Shown: positions 10,838 through 22,547, counted from the stretch's first letter. The stretch: DNA of 64,000 bases from Rhizobium viscosum (GCF_014873945.1 NZ_JADBEC010000001.1:1488001-1552000), one strand, 5' to 3'. Notes: a model not told the origin generated them from the sequence alone. Translations and numbers: made by a program.

Positions 10838-11404
10838 ATGTTCATTCAGACCGAAGCCACGCCGAACCCGGCAACGCAGAAATTCCTTCCCGGCAAGGTC
10901 GTCATGGAAAACGGTACAGCCGAATTCCGCAATACCGACGAAGCCCAGGCTTCGCCGCTCGCCGCCCGCCTCTTCGAGATTCCGGGCGTGACCGGCGTCT
11001 ATTTCGGCTACGATTTCATCTCCGTCTCCAAGGACGATGCCGAATGGCAGCATCTGAAGCCGGCTATTCTCGGCTCGATCATGGAGCATTTCATGTCCGG
11101 CAAGCCGGTCATGGGCGATGCCTCCATCCTCTCGGAAGACATCGATGCCGGCGATGAATTCTTCGATGAAGGCGACGAATCGATCGTACTGACCATCAAG
11201 GAACTGCTGGAGACCCGTGTGCGTCCGGCTGTTGCCCAGGATGGCGGCGACATCACCTTCCGTGGCTTCAAGGACGGCAAGGTCTATCTGAATATGAAGG
11301 GTTCCTGCTCTGGCTGCCCGTCTTCGACGGCAACGCTGAAGCACGGCGTCCAGAACCTGCTGCGCCATTTCGTTCCGGAAGTGCAGGAAGTGATTGCCGC
11401 TTAA
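10838..11404 (+). CDS. NfuA/NifU-like Fe-S cluster scaffold or carrier protein
   Basis: 188 residues: an Nfu N-terminal domain (MFIQTEATPNPATQKFLPG) followed by a C-terminal NifU domain with the CSGCPSS motif whose CxxC binds a bridging [4Fe-4S] cluster. It likely delivers clusters to apoproteins. A longer frame opens at 10787, but GGAGAG at 10828-10833 and the conserved MFIQTEATPNP start support 10838. It is not a nif-cluster gene; no nitrogenase genes are nearby. Confidence 0.92.
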   Translation: MFIQTEATPNPATQKFLPGKVVMENGTAEFRNTDEAQASPLAARLFEIPGVTGVYFGYDFISVSKDDAEWQHLKPAILGSIMEHFMSGKPVMGDASILSEDIDAGDEFFDEGDESIVLTIKELLETRVRPAVAQDGGDITFRGFKDGKVYLNMKGSCSGCPSSTATLKHGVQNLLRHFVPEVQEVIAA

Positions 11405-11492
11405 AAATCTCTGATACGGACGGCCGTTCATCTAGGGTTCGGCCAGACGGATTTATAGATAGGCGACAATAGTTTATTCGGAAATTGATGGC

Positions 11493-12152
11493 ATGATCGT
11501 TCTGGCGCTCGACACGGCAGGTGTGGATTGCGCTGCCGCTATCTATGACAGCGGCAGGAATGCGGTGCTGGGGGAGGCATCGGACATGATCGGCAAGGGG
11601 CATGCTGAACATTTGATGGGCATCGTCGACCGCGCGCTAGATCAGGCGGGCGTTGCACTTTCGGATGTCGGCCGCCTAGCGGTGACCATCGGCCCTGGCT
11701 CCTTTACCGGTATCCGCGTCGGCGTAGCCGCAGCCCGCGGCTTCGCGCTTTCCCTCGATGTTCCCGCCGTCGGTATCACCACGCTGGAAGTGATGGCCGC
11801 CGCCCAGCGCGAAAAGACGCCTGGCCGCGCAGTGCTCGCGGCGATGGATGCCAAGCGGGACGAAATCTATTTCCAGCCCTTCGCAGCAGACGGTTCGCCG
11901 CTCGATGAAGCGCGCGCGGTCAGCGTTGCGGATGCCCAGGCCTTTGCCGCCGGTTTCGACGGCGAGATCACCGGTTCGGCGACCCCGATCCTGAAGCTGG
12001 ATGCAACGGGCGAATACGCCAACTCCTTCCCGATCTCCATCGTGGCGCGTCTCGGTGCTGCCGCGAACCCGAATGCCGGAAAGCCGAAGCCCCTTTATCT
12101 GCGCGGACCCGATGCCAAACCGCAGGCCGGGTTTGCGATTGCAAGAGTATGA
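11493..12152 (+). CDS. tsaB: tRNA threonylcarbamoyladenosine synthesis protein TsaB
   Basis: Partner of TsaD/TsaE in making t6A37 in ANN-decoding tRNAs. 219 residues of the ASKHA fold, with MIVLALDTAGVDCAAAIYD at the start and the conserved VTIGPGSFTGIRVGVAAARG. The stop overlaps the rimI start (ATGA), and the tsaB-rimI pair is a widely conserved arrangement. Confidence 0.94.
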   Translation: MIVLALDTAGVDCAAAIYDSGRNAVLGEASDMIGKGHAEHLMGIVDRALDQAGVALSDVGRLAVTIGPGSFTGIRVGVAAARGFALSLDVPAVGITTLEVMAAAQREKTPGRAVLAAMDAKRDEIYFQPFAADGSPLDEARAVSVADAQAFAAGFDGEITGSATPILKLDATGEYANSFPISIVARLGAAANPNAGKPKPLYLRGPDAKPQAGFAIARV

Positions 12153-12649
12153 CGATGCTGGAAGCCTATCTGTCGCTGAAACCGGAATTCGAAATCGTCG
12201 CCATGGAACCGGAGGATTGCCTCGACGTTTCCGTCTTGCATGGCGAGCGCTTTGCCCGCCCCTGGGGTGACGGCGAATTCCACAGCCTGCTATCGCAGAA
12301 CACCGTCTTCGGCTTTGTCGCCCGCCAGACCAATGCCATCCTCAAAAAGACGCTGCCGGGCTTCATCCTGGCGCGCCAGGTGGCGGGCGAGGCGGAAATC
12401 CTGACGATCGCCGTGCAGGCGAAGGTCGCGCATTCCGGTCTCGGCTGGCGGCTGATGCAGGCCGCCATGCGCGAAGCACGCCTTCGTGGCGGCGAGAGCA
12501 TGTTCCTGGAAGTCGATAACGGCAATACCGCCGCCCTCGGCCTTTACCGCAAGCTTGGCTTCGAGGTGGCTGGCGAACGCAAAGGCTATTATAAGGATGC
12601 CAATGGGGCTACCTCCACGGCGCTTGTCATGAAGCGCGTTCTTCGGTAG
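12149..12649 (+). CDS. rimI: Ribosomal protein S18-alanine N-acetyltransferase (GNAT)
   Basis: 166 residues with the GNAT acetyl-CoA loop in variant form (LTIAVQAKVAHSGLGWRLMQAA) followed by FLEVDNGNTAALGLYRKLGF, typical of RimI. Acetylates the N-terminal alanine of S18. It is translationally coupled to tsaB by a 4-bp overlap; an alternative ATG two codons downstream (12155) is possible. The function is assigned from family and position. Confidence 0.9.
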   Translation: MTMLEAYLSLKPEFEIVAMEPEDCLDVSVLHGERFARPWGDGEFHSLLSQNTVFGFVARQTNAILKKTLPGFILARQVAGEAEILTIAVQAKVAHSGLGWRLMQAAMREARLRGGESMFLEVDNGNTAALGLYRKLGFEVAGERKGYYKDANGATSTALVMKRVLR

Positions 12650-12683
12650 TTCCCTTCTCGGCAGGAATAACGAGAAGGCAGCC

Positions 12684-13112
12684 ATGACTGAGGTAGCCAA
12701 AACCCTTGAGGAGCTTTGCGCTGAACGCGGCATGCGCATGACCGAGCAGCGCCGGGTGATCGCGCGCATTCTCGAGGACTCCGAAGATCACCCGGATGTC
12801 GAGGAACTCTATCGCCGCTCCGTCAAGGTCGACGCCAAGATTTCGATTTCGACGGTTTATCGTACGGTGAAGCTGTTCGAGGATGCCGGTATCATCGCCC
12901 GCCACGATTTCCGTGACGGCCGCTCCCGCTACGAGACGGTGCCGGAAGAGCATCACGACCATCTGATCGATCTGAAGACAGGTGTCGTCATCGAGTTCCG
13001 TTCGCCGGAGATCGAGGCGCTGCAGGAGCGGATCGCCCGCGAGCACGGCTTCAAGCTGGTGGATCACCGCCTGGAACTCTATGGCATCCCGCTGAAGAAA
13101 GACGAAATCTGA
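12684..13112 (+). CDS. mur: Fur-family regulator, probably manganese-responsive Mur
   Basis: 142 residues: winged helix with KISISTVYRTVKLFEDAGI as recognition region, then the dimer/metal domain with the HHDH motif (EEHHDHLI) and HGFKLVDHRLELYG. The usual C-terminal CxxC zinc site of enterobacterial Fur is absent, as in rhizobial Mur. In Rhizobium and Sinorhizobium this orthologue represses Mn uptake (sit/mntH) rather than acting as the main iron regulator, which is RirA. GAGAAGG precedes the start. The name is inferred from similarity to rhizobial Mur. Confidence 0.88.
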   Translation: MTEVAKTLEELCAERGMRMTEQRRVIARILEDSEDHPDVEELYRRSVKVDAKISISTVYRTVKLFEDAGIIARHDFRDGRSRYETVPEEHHDHLIDLKTGVVIEFRSPEIEALQERIAREHGFKLVDHRLELYGIPLKKDEI

Positions 13113-13139
13113 TATCATGGCAGTCCGGGAGCGCCGTAT

Positions 13140-13937
13140 TTGATCGTCTGGCTGCGCATCGCCTTCGCCATTACCGCCATCATTGTCGTCAGCATCCTGC
13201 TCATGCCGCTACAGGTGCTGGCGCTGCGTTTCGACTGGAAACTCAGGCGCACCCTGCCCCGGCGCTGGCATCGTATTATCTGCTATTGTCTCGGCATCCG
13301 CATTCGGGTTCGTGGTACGCTTGAAAGCCGCCGGCCGCTGATGCTTTGTTCCAACCATTCCTCGTGGATGGATATCATGGTCATGTCGGCGGTGGCCGAC
13401 GTCGCCTTCATTGCCAAGATCGAAGTGCGCGACTGGCCGATCTTCGGCACGCTTGCCAAGCTGCAGAAAAGTGTCTTCGTGGTACGTGAGGAAAAACGCC
13501 GCACCGGCGACCAGGCGAGCGAGATCGCAGGCCGCATGGCAGACGGTGAAATCGTCGTGCTGTTTCCCGAGGGGACGACGTCCGATGGTAACCGCCTGCT
13601 GGAGGTCAAATCGTCGCTCTTCGGTGCAGCCGCCATGGCTGTGCCCCATTCCCCGACTGGCGCGGTGATGGTCCAGCCGGTGGCGATTGCCTATACTCAC
13701 GTGCATGGTATCGCCATGGGCCGCTACCATCGTCCGCTTGCGGCCTGGCCCGGCGACATTGAGCTCTTGCCTCATCTGAAGGACATCCTGAAATGCGGCG
13801 CGATCGATGCCGAAATCTCCTTTGGCGAGGCCATCGAATATGGCGAGAAGACCAATCGCAAGGCGGTCAGCACCACGATCTCCGCTCGCATCCGCAACTT
13901 GCTGAACAGCAGCCTGCGCGGCCGTAGTATCGGCTGA
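13140..13937 (+). CDS. olsA: PlsC-family 1-acyl-glycerol-3-phosphate / lyso-ornithine lipid acyltransferase
   Basis: 265 residues: an N-terminal hydrophobic helix, then the acyltransferase motif NHSSWMD (H73-x4-D78) and FPEGT (142-146). The start is a TTG preceded by GGGAG at 13126-13130. In Sinorhizobium the gene just upstream of miaB-phoH-ybeY is olsA, which O-acylates lyso-ornithine lipid to ornithine lipid; synteny points to the same here. The family cannot be separated from general PlsC by motif, so PlsC activity remains possible. The partner olsB is not in the window. Confidence 0.8.
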   Translation: MIVWLRIAFAITAIIVVSILLMPLQVLALRFDWKLRRTLPRRWHRIICYCLGIRIRVRGTLESRRPLMLCSNHSSWMDIMVMSAVADVAFIAKIEVRDWPIFGTLAKLQKSVFVVREEKRRTGDQASEIAGRMADGEIVVLFPEGTTSDGNRLLEVKSSLFGAAAMAVPHSPTGAVMVQPVAIAYTHVHGIAMGRYHRPLAAWPGDIELLPHLKDILKCGAIDAEISFGEAIEYGEKTNRKAVSTTISARIRNLLNSSLRGRSIG

Positions 13938-13984
13938 GCCGAGAGTCCCTTTTCTCGCGCGGTAAAAACCACTAAATAGCCGCC

Positions 13985-15394
13985 ATGACCCAGGACAACG
14001 CCCTTCTTCAGGCCCCGGAGGCTTCTCTCCGCGATGGCTCCAACAGCCGCAAGGTTTTCATCAAGACCTATGGCTGCCAGATGAACGTCTACGACTCGAC
14101 GCGCATGAGCGATGCTCTTGCCCGCGACGGCTATGAGCCGACCGAGGACATGGAAGAGGCCGATCTCGTCCTGCTCAACACCTGCCACATCCGCGAGAAG
14201 GCGGCCGAGAAGGTCTATTCCGCGCTCGGGCGCCTGCGCGAGATGAAGAAGCGCAAGGCGGCCGACGGCCGCGAGATGATGATCGGTGTTGCCGGCTGCG
14301 TAGCGCAGGCGGAAGGCGAGGAAATCCTGCGCCGTGCGCCGGCCGTCGATGTCGTCATCGGCCCGCAGACCTATCACCGCCTGCCGGAAGCGCTGCGTCG
14401 TGCGAAGGAAGGCCACCGCGTCGTCGATACGGAATATGCGATCGAAGACAAGTTCGAACACCTGCCGATCGCCGAGGCACCCAAGATCCGTGCCCGTGGC
14501 GTGACCTCCTTCCTGACGGTTCAGGAAGGCTGCGACAAGTTCTGCACCTTCTGCGTCGTGCCCTATACGCGCGGCTCCGAGGTGTCGCGGCCGGTCTCGC
14601 AGATCGTCGAGGAGGCGATGAAACTTGTTGATGGCGGCGTGCGCGAAATCACCCTGCTCGGCCAGAACGTCAATGCCTGGCATGGTGTCGGACCGAAGGG
14701 TGAAGAGTGGAGCCTTGGCGACCTGCTCTACCGGCTTGCCGAAATCCCCGGCCTTGCACGGCTTCGCTACACCACCAGCCATCCGCGCGACATGGACGAC
14801 CGGCTGATCGAGGCCCATCGCGACCTTCGCACGCTGATGCCTTATCTGCACCTTCCGGTCCAGGCCGGTTCGGACCGCATTCTAAAGGCCATGAACCGCC
14901 GCCACACGGCAGCCGAATATCTTTCCCTCATCGATCGCATCCGCAAAGCCCGCCCCGATATCGCGCTCTCCGGCGACTTCATTACCGGCTTTCCGGGGGA
15001 GACAGACCGGGAGTTTGAGGATACACTAAAACTCGTTGAGGAGGTTCGTTATGCACAGGCCTTCTCGTTCAAATACTCGACGCGGCCCGGTACGCCCGGA
15101 GCGGAATTGAAGGACCAGGTGCCGGAAAATATCAAGGCAGAACGGCTGGAACGCCTGCAGGCGCTGCTTCTCAAGCAGACGCAGGAATTCAACGAGTCCT
15201 GCATCGGCAAGGAAATCGATCTTCTCCTGGAAAAGCCCGGCCGTATGCCCGGTCAACTTATTGGCCGCTCACCGTGGCTGCAGTCCGTGAATGTTGATGC
15301 AAAAGCATCGCAAATCGGTGACATTATTAAAGTGCGAATCACAGGAACCGGAACCAACAGCCTGTTTGCCGAACGCGCAGAGGCTGAGGTCTAA
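13985..15394 (+). CDS. miaB: tRNA-2-methylthio-N6-dimethylallyladenosine synthase MiaB
   Basis: Radical-SAM methylthiotransferase acting on i6A37. 469 residues: UPF0004 domain with cysteines in KTYGCQMN (C31) and [11 protein letters not shown], radical-SAM cluster CDKFCTFC (C183, C187, C190), [10 protein letters not shown], and a C-terminal TRAM domain. It begins the conserved miaB-phoH-ybeY-tlyC-lnt run, in which most neighbours are overlapping or close. Confidence 0.97.
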   Translation: MTQDNALLQAPEASLRDGSNSRKVFIKTYGCQMNVYDSTRMSDALARDGYEPTEDMEEADLVLLNTCHIREKAAEKVYSALGRLREMKKRKAADGREMMIGVAGCVAQAEGEEILRRAPAVDVVIGPQTYHRLPEALRRAKEGHRVVDTEYAIEDKFEHLPIAEAPKIRARGVTSFLTVQEGCDKFCTFCVVPYTRGSEVSRPVSQIVEEAMKLVDGGVREITLLGQNVNAWHGVGPKGEEWSLGDLLYRLAEIPGLARLRYTTSHPRDMDDRLIEAHRDLRTLMPYLHLPVQAGSDRILKAMNRRHTAAEYLSLIDRIRKARPDIALSGDFITGFPGETDREFEDTLKLVEEVRYAQAFSFKYSTRPGTPGAELKDQVPENIKAERLERLQALLLKQTQEFNESCIGKEIDLLLEKPGRMPGQLIGRSPWLQSVNVDAKASQIGDIIKVRITGTGTNSLFAERAEAEV

Positions 15395-15412
15395 CCCAAG
15401 GAGCTCGACCGC

Positions 15413-16465
15413 TTGAACGGACAGGAATTGGTTTCCACTTCACCGCGCCACCCACGCATTGCGAGCGACGCCAATCACTTCGTCCTGACGTTCGAGAACA
15501 ACCGGTTCGCCAGCGAACTTTTCGGACAGTTCGATCAGAATCTCAAGCTGCTGGAACAGCGGCTCCATATCGACGCACGGGCGCGCGGAAACTCCGTTGT
15601 CATCACCGGCGATGTGCTGGCCACCAATCAGGCGCGGCGCACACTCGATTACCTCTATGAAAAACTCCAGAAAGGCGGCAGTGTGGAGCGTTCAGATGTG
15701 GAAGGCGCAATTCGCATGGCGGTTGCCGCCGACGACCAGCTCACGCTGCCGACGATGGAGAAAAAAGCCAAATTGACGATGGCGCAGATTTCGACGCGCA
15801 AGAAGACGATCATCGCGCGCACGCCGACACAGGATGCCTATATGCGGGCGCTCGAGCGTTCGGAGATGGTGTTCGGCGTTGGTCCGGCCGGTACCGGCAA
15901 GACCTATCTCGCCGTCGCTCATGCCGCCCAGCTTCTTGAGCGCGGCGCGGTCGAAAAGATCATCCTCTCGCGCCCGGCCGTCGAAGCCGGCGAACGCCTG
16001 GGCTTCCTGCCGGGCGACATGAAAGAAAAGGTCGATCCTTATCTCCGCCCGCTGTATGACGCGCTCTACGACATGATCCCCGGTGACAAGGTCGAGCGGG
16101 CGATCACTGCCGGCGTCATCGAAATCGCGCCGCTCGCCTTCATGCGCGGCCGTACACTTGCCAATGCCGCCATCATCCTAGACGAGGCGCAGAATACCAC
16201 CTCGATGCAGATGAAGATGTTCCTGACTCGTCTCGGCGAAAATTCGCGCATGATCATCACCGGCGACCCGAGCCAGATCGACCTGCCGCGTGGCGTCAAA
16301 TCCGGCCTTGTAGAGGCGCTGCACCTCTTGAACGACGTCGAGGGCATCTCGATCGTGCGCTTCAAGGATGTCGACGTCGTTCGCCATCCGCTCGTCGGCC
16401 GCATCGTCAAGGCCTATGACGCGACCTATACCGCAGCAAACGAAGAGGCCAGCCGGCAGGACTGA
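15413..16465 (+). CDS. phoH: PhoH-like ATPase (PhoH/YbeZ)
   Basis: 350 residues: a KH-like N-terminal part and a P-loop ATPase with GPAGTGKT (157-164), DEAQN near 257 and [10 protein letters not shown]. The homologue YbeZ works with YbeY in rRNA and ribosome quality control. The TTG start at 15413 is set by AAGGAG at 15398-15403. The stop and the ybeY start share one base (TGATG). Confidence 0.93.
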   Translation: MNGQELVSTSPRHPRIASDANHFVLTFENNRFASELFGQFDQNLKLLEQRLHIDARARGNSVVITGDVLATNQARRTLDYLYEKLQKGGSVERSDVEGAIRMAVAADDQLTLPTMEKKAKLTMAQISTRKKTIIARTPTQDAYMRALERSEMVFGVGPAGTGKTYLAVAHAAQLLERGAVEKIILSRPAVEAGERLGFLPGDMKEKVDPYLRPLYDALYDMIPGDKVERAITAGVIEIAPLAFMRGRTLANAAIILDEAQNTTSMQMKMFLTRLGENSRMIITGDPSQIDLPRGVKSGLVEALHLLNDVEGISIVRFKDVDVVRHPLVGRIVKAYDATYTAANEEASRQD

Positions 16466-16980
16466 TGGCCGAGCTCGACATACAGATCAGCATCGAGGAC
16501 ACGGGCTGGCCCGCCGAAGATGTATTGCATGCTCTTGGCGAACGTGTGTTGGGTGCGGCGGTTGCCTACCTGCGGGAAGAGGAAAAGCAACCCTTCCCGA
16601 AGATGCCGCCGGAAGTTTCGCTTGTCTTCACCGACGATGCCTCGATCCAGGATATCAATGCGGAATGGCGCGGCAAGGACAAGCCGACCAATGTGCTGTC
16701 GTTTCCGGCCTTTCCGGTCAAACCCGGCAACATGCCCGGTCCGATGCTCGGCGATATCATCATTGCCCGGGAGACGGTGGAGCGGGAGGCGCAAGAGCTC
16801 GAAAAGAGCTTTGGCGATCATCTGACCCATCTTATGGTGCATGGTTTCTTGCATCTGCTCGGCTACGACCATATGAATAATGACGAAGCCGAAATTATGG
16901 AGGGGCTGGAGACTCGCATTTTGGCAGTACTCGGCCTATCTGACCCCTACGAGGGTCAAGACCTTAAAATGGAACCATGA
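16465..16980 (+). CDS. ybeY: Endoribonuclease / rRNA maturation factor YbeY
   Basis: 171 residues ending in the zinc site [11 protein letters not shown] (H126, H130, H136). A single-strand endoribonuclease needed for 16S rRNA 3'-end maturation and ribosome quality control. The S. meliloti orthologue (SMc01113) is required for symbiosis and stress tolerance. It overlaps tlyC by ATGA, so phoH-ybeY-tlyC are coupled. Confidence 0.96.
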   Translation: MAELDIQISIEDTGWPAEDVLHALGERVLGAAVAYLREEEKQPFPKMPPEVSLVFTDDASIQDINAEWRGKDKPTNVLSFPAFPVKPGNMPGPMLGDIIIARETVEREAQELEKSFGDHLTHLMVHGFLHLLGYDHMNNDEAEIMEGLETRILAVLGLSDPYEGQDLKMEP

Positions 16981-18113
16981 GCGACTTTACAACGAAGCCG
17001 GCGTCAGACGCCAGGGACTCCGACCAATCCTCCTCTTCCGATGAGGGTGGCAGTAGTCGACACCGACCGCAATCCTTCTGGTCACGCGCTGCGCGCATCT
17101 TAAGACCGCAACAAGGTTCACGCCTGCGCGAAGACATCGCCGACGCGCTGATGACCGACCCGGCTGCAGCCGACGCCTTTTCGCCCGACGAGCGGGCAAT
17201 GCTCCACAATATCCTGCGCTTCCGCGAGGTGCGCGTTGCCGACGTGATGGTGCCGCGCGCCGATATCGAGGCAGTCGACCAGAATATCACGATCGGCGAA
17301 CTGATGATCCTCTTCGAGGAAAGCGGCCGTTCGCGCATGCCGGTCTATGCCGAAACGCTCGACGACCCGCGCGGAATGGTGCATATCCGCGATCTTCTTT
17401 CCTATGTCGCCAAGCAGGCGCGCAATAAGCGCCGCAGCGGCACGAAGCCTGCGGCGGGCGCGCCCGCCATCGAGGTCTCTCCGGAAAATATCCAGAAGGC
17501 GCCGCGTTCGGCCAAGCCGAACTTCGATCTCGGACGCGTCGACCTGCAGAAGACGCTCGCCGAAACAGGCATTATCAGACAGATCCTTTTCGTCCCGCCT
17601 TCCATGCTGGCATCCGATCTTCTGCGTCGCATGCAGGTGAACCGCACACAGATGGCGCTGGTCATCGACGAATATGGCGGCACTGACGGCCTCGCCTCGC
17701 ATGAAGACATCGTGGAGATGGTGATCGGTGATATCGACGACGAACATGACGATGAGGAAGTCATGTTCAAACGCGTTTCGGAAGACGTCTTCGTTGCCGA
17801 CGCCCGCGTCGAGCTCGAGGAGATTGCCGAAGCCATCGGTCCGGATTTCGACATCAGTGAGCAGATCGATGAGGTCGATACGCTGGGCGGCCTGATCTTC
17901 TCGGCACTGGGGCGCATCCCCGTGCGCGGAGAAGTCGTCCAGGCCCTGCCGGATTTCGAATTCCACATCCTCGATGCCGATCCGCGCCGCATCAAGCGGG
18001 TGCGTATCACCCGCAAGCGCCAGGCAATCCGCCGCCGCGCCAAGACGGATGGCGACGGGCCACCCATCGGCGACGGAAACGATGATCGGTCGGCCGAATC
18101 GACCGCAAACTGA
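16977..18113 (+). CDS. tlyC: CBS-domain protein of the TlyC/CorC (hemolysin C) family
   Basis: 378 residues: a charged N-terminal region, a pair of CBS domains ([15 protein letters not shown] at about 85-99, and [16 protein letters not shown] with [13 protein letters not shown]), then a CorC/HlyC C-terminal domain. There is no DUF21 membrane domain, so it is a soluble CorC-type protein linked in other bacteria to Mg/Co efflux. A basic low-complexity linker (residues about 140-185) splits the CBS pair. The name 'hemolysin' is historical only. Confidence 0.88.
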   Translation: MSDFTTKPASDARDSDQSSSSDEGGSSRHRPQSFWSRAARILRPQQGSRLREDIADALMTDPAAADAFSPDERAMLHNILRFREVRVADVMVPRADIEAVDQNITIGELMILFEESGRSRMPVYAETLDDPRGMVHIRDLLSYVAKQARNKRRSGTKPAAGAPAIEVSPENIQKAPRSAKPNFDLGRVDLQKTLAETGIIRQILFVPPSMLASDLLRRMQVNRTQMALVIDEYGGTDGLASHEDIVEMVIGDIDDEHDDEEVMFKRVSEDVFVADARVELEEIAEAIGPDFDISEQIDEVDTLGGLIFSALGRIPVRGEVVQALPDFEFHILDADPRRIKRVRITRKRQAIRRRAKTDGDGPPIGDGNDDRSAESTAN

Positions 18114-18239
18114 CCGGGACGCCGTATCAGGCTTTCCGCAAATCGATTTCGATTTTCGGGCCGATGCTGCAAGACGACAAGCGCGCGCTTTTTTGAAAGA
18201 CTGCGATTGGATTGATTCGCGGCTTTGATGGGAGTGCGC

Positions 18240-19844
18240 ATGGAGCGGCTTGCGGACAGGATTATCCTCGTCTGGGGGGTCAAACGGTCATTGCTTGCAA
18301 TTGCGGCAGGCGCCTTTGGCGTCCTGGCGCTGCCTCCCGTCGGCTTCTTCGCGGCGATGTTCGTTTCCTTCACGCTGCTCGTCTGGCTGATCGACGGGGC
18401 GGCCGCTTCGCCTGAAAGCAGCCTTGCCGGCAGGCTCTGGCCGGCATTTGCCACGGGCTGGCTGTTTGGTTTCGGTTATTTCGTTGCCGGGCTCTGGTGG
18501 CTTGGGCATGCACTTCTGGTCGATTCAGATGAGTTTGCCTGGGCTTTGCCGCTCGCGATCCTCGGCCTACCGGCCTGCCTTGCCATCTTCTACGGCTTGG
18601 CTGCGGCGCTTGCCCGTATCCTCTGGTCCGATGGTATGGGGCGGATTGCAGCACTTGCTGCCAGCTTCGGCCTGCTTGAGTGGGTACGAAGTTTCATCTT
18701 CACCGGCTTTCCGTGGAACGCCATCGGCTATGCCATGATGCCCATGCCTGTCATGATGCAGTCCGCGCATGTGATCGGCACCATGGGGGTGACGGCTCTG
18801 TCGGTCTTCGTCTTTGCTGCCCCTGCCCTACTCGGAACGCGGCAGGGAGCGAAACTCGGCATCAGTCTCGCGGCCATCCTCTTTGCGGCGCATCTTGGTT
18901 ACGGCGCCTATATCCTTTATCTCACCCCGAAGCCCGAGGCGTTACCCGAGGACAAGCGGCCTGTGATTCGCCTGGTCCAGCCGGCAATCGACCAATCGGT
19001 CAAGATGGACAATGATGCGGATCGCGAGGCGATCTTCGAGACACATCTCAAGCTTTCGACGGAGGCTCCCAGGGAAGGCGGCAGGAAGCCTGACATCATC
19101 GTCTGGCCGGAGACCTCGATCCCCTTCATCCTCACCGACAACAAGGATGCGCTGACAAGGATTGCCGATACACTTGACGACGACCAGATCCTGATCGCAG
19201 GCGCCGTGCGCGCTGAAGAACTCGGCCCCGGCTATCCCACCCGCTATTATAATTCGATCTATGTGATTGACGGGCGGGGGCAGATCGTCGCCGCCTCCGA
19301 CAAGGTGCATCTCGTTCCTTTCGGTGAATATCTTCCCTTCGAAGACATGCTCAACGAGCTCGGTATCCAGAATGTGGTGGAGATGCCGGGCGGTTTTTCG
19401 GCCGCCGCCAGCCGTCATCTGCTCGAGCTTCCGAGCGGGCTGAAATTCTATCCACTCGTCTGCTACGAAATCATCTTCCCGGACGAAATGACCGGCGACA
19501 TCGGCCAAGCAAACGCCATTCTCAACATCACGAATGACAGCTGGTTTGGCTCAACACCGGGTCCCTACCAGCATTTTCAGCAGGCACGCGTACGAGCGGT
19601 TGAGACCGGCCTGCCGCTGATTCGTGATGCAAATAGTGGAATTTCGGCGGTTGTAGACGCGCGCGGCGAAATCGTTTCAGGTCTAAAATTGGACGAAATT
19701 GGCTTTATTGATGCAACTCTCGATGGATTGGAAAAAAACACAGGAAAGCCATACCCCCGCCAAACGTACTTCTGGTTGACTGAAACGTTACTGATGATCA
19801 TTGCGCTAATTTCACGCAGGGGTTTTATTTTCAGGCCGAATTGA
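18240..19844 (+). CDS. lnt: Apolipoprotein N-acyltransferase
   Basis: Adds the third acyl chain to lipoproteins. 534 residues: six to seven N-terminal membrane segments, then a periplasmic carbon-nitrogen hydrolase domain with the triad E291 (WPETSIPF), K355 (DKVHLVPFGEYLPF) and C408 (VCYEIIFPD), and a C-terminal membrane helix. Start 18240 is chosen because GGGAG at 18230-18234 precedes it; frames opening at 18225/18228 would place the ribosome site inside the gene. Confidence 0.96.
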   Translation: MERLADRIILVWGVKRSLLAIAAGAFGVLALPPVGFFAAMFVSFTLLVWLIDGAAASPESSLAGRLWPAFATGWLFGFGYFVAGLWWLGHALLVDSDEFAWALPLAILGLPACLAIFYGLAAALARILWSDGMGRIAALAASFGLLEWVRSFIFTGFPWNAIGYAMMPMPVMMQSAHVIGTMGVTALSVFVFAAPALLGTRQGAKLGISLAAILFAAHLGYGAYILYLTPKPEALPEDKRPVIRLVQPAIDQSVKMDNDADREAIFETHLKLSTEAPREGGRKPDIIVWPETSIPFILTDNKDALTRIADTLDDDQILIAGAVRAEELGPGYPTRYYNSIYVIDGRGQIVAASDKVHLVPFGEYLPFEDMLNELGIQNVVEMPGGFSAAASRHLLELPSGLKFYPLVCYEIIFPDEMTGDIGQANAILNITNDSWFGSTPGPYQHFQQARVRAVETGLPLIRDANSGISAVVDARGEIVSGLKLDEIGFIDATLDGLEKNTGKPYPRQTYFWLTETLLMIIALISRRGFIFRPN

Positions 19845-19997
19845 CCAAAAACCCCTAAAATTGCATAGTGGTCGCAATCGGCGTTAGTAACGTATGCTTC
19901 AGGGTGGGTTATCGCGACTTGCAACGTGGCGTTACGGAATGAGGTCAGGGCATGCCGGTTAGAACAGAGTTGAATTTTTCTTTGCTAGGGCACGACC

Positions 19998-20417
19998 ATG
20001 ATTGAAAATAAGAAGAAGCCGAATCCTATCGACATCCATGTCGGTAGCCGCATTCGACTTCGCCGTACCATGTTAGGCATGAGCCAGGAGAAGCTCGGCG
20101 AAAGCCTCGGCATCACCTTTCAGCAAATCCAGAAATACGAGAAGGGTACCAACCGCGTTGGTGCCAGCCGCCTCCAGAACATTTCAAGCATCCTCAACGT
20201 TCCCGTTTCCTTCTTCTTCGAAGACGCTCCCGGCGAACATTCCGGTTCCTTGACTGGCATGTCGGAAACCTCGAGTTCGAACTACGTCGTCGATTTCCTC
20301 TCCTCTTCGGAAGGACTCCAGCTCAACCGCGCATTTGTGAAGATCACCGATCCCAAGGTTCGTCGCAAAGTCGTCGAGCTGGTGAAGGCACTGGCGGCGG
20401 AAGCCGACTCCGACTGA
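19998..20417 (+). CDS. praR: XRE-family regulator, PraR/PhrR type
   Basis: 139 residues: an N-terminal Cro/C1 helix-turn-helix (GSRIRLRRTMLGMSQEKLGESLGITFQQIQKYEKG, shown here as position 15-50 approximately) and a short C-terminal dimer-type region. It resembles PraR of R. leguminosarum, which represses biofilm and adhesion genes, and acid-inducible PhrR of S. meliloti. The 153-bp region upstream is unusually AT-rich for the locus, in keeping with a regulated promoter. An intrinsic terminator follows. The name comes from similarity and from its place just upstream of metK. Confidence 0.82.
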   Translation: MIENKKKPNPIDIHVGSRIRLRRTMLGMSQEKLGESLGITFQQIQKYEKGTNRVGASRLQNISSILNVPVSFFFEDAPGEHSGSLTGMSETSSSNYVVDFLSSSEGLQLNRAFVKITDPKVRRKVVELVKALAAEADSD

Positions 20418-20438
20418 GCGCCCCCACGCTCGGAATGC

Positions 20439-20465
20439 TTAAGGCGGCTCAGAAGGCCGCCTTTT
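20439..20465 (+). terminator. Intrinsic terminator after praR
   Basis: GGCGGC-TCAGAAG-GCCGCC stem-loop followed by five T. Separates praR from metK. Confidence 0.85.
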
Positions 20466-20595
20466 TGCGTTTTTAAGGCAAAATTTGTCATTTCACCGCG
20501 GATATAAAGATATATTTATGTCCTTCTGTGCTTGTCATCTGGGCACGAAGTGAGTACCTACTAGACCGCTTTTGTTCTTTGAGGGGAATCCCGGA

Positions 20596-21845
<1,250 letters not shown>

Positions 21846-21849
<4 letters not shown>

Positions 21850-22547
21850 CGGATATGGAACGCCGGGGTCGGGCGACCGAGGCCTTCTTCGGTCGCCGCA
21901 AGGGAAAAGCCCTGCGTGAACAGCAGGCCGATCGGCTCGCTACCCTGCTTCCGGCATTCATCATCGATCTCTCGGCGGCTCCCCCGGAGCCGCCGAAAAG
22001 CATTTTCCCTGATCCGGTCGAGAAGATGCGGCTGGAAATCGGCTTCGGCGGTGGAGAACATCTCATCCACCGCGCGCTGGAAACGCCTTCGACGGGCTTT
22101 ATCGGCGTCGAGCCTTTTGTAAACTCCATGCAGAAGCTGCTTGCACGCGTCGACGAGACAGGTGCGCGTAACGTGCGTGTCTATAATGATGACGCGACGC
22201 AGCTTCTCGACTGGCTTCCCGATCATTGCCTCGATCAGATCGACCTGCTCTATCCGGATCCCTGGCCGAAGCGGAAGCACTGGAAGCGGCGCTTCGTCTC
22301 CAAGACCAATCTCGACCGTTTTCACCGCGTGCTGAAGCCGGGCGGGCTGTTCTGCTTCGCCTCAGACATCGACACCTACGTGAACTGGACGCTGCTGAAA
22401 TGCCGCGACCATGGCGGCTTCGAATGGACGGCGCAGAATGCCGCCGACTGGCTGACACCCTATGAGGGCTGGCCGAGCACCCGCTACGAAGCCAAGGCGC
22501 GCCGTGAGGGCCGCTCTTCGGCTTATCTCACCTTCAAACGCGTCTGA
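21846..22547 (+). CDS. trmB: tRNA (guanine-N7-)-methyltransferase
   Basis: Makes m7G46 in tRNA. 233 residues of class I SAM methyltransferase with [12 protein letters not shown] (motif I), [15 protein letters not shown] (the TrmB hallmark) and the C-terminal [12 protein letters not shown]. Translational coupling to metK puts a SAM consumer behind the SAM synthetase. Confidence 0.96.

Noticed and set aside
20466..20595. SAM riboswitch before metK
   Set aside because: The leader is AT-rich, but I could not match the SAM-II or SAM/SAH pseudoknot elements; a covariance-model search would decide.
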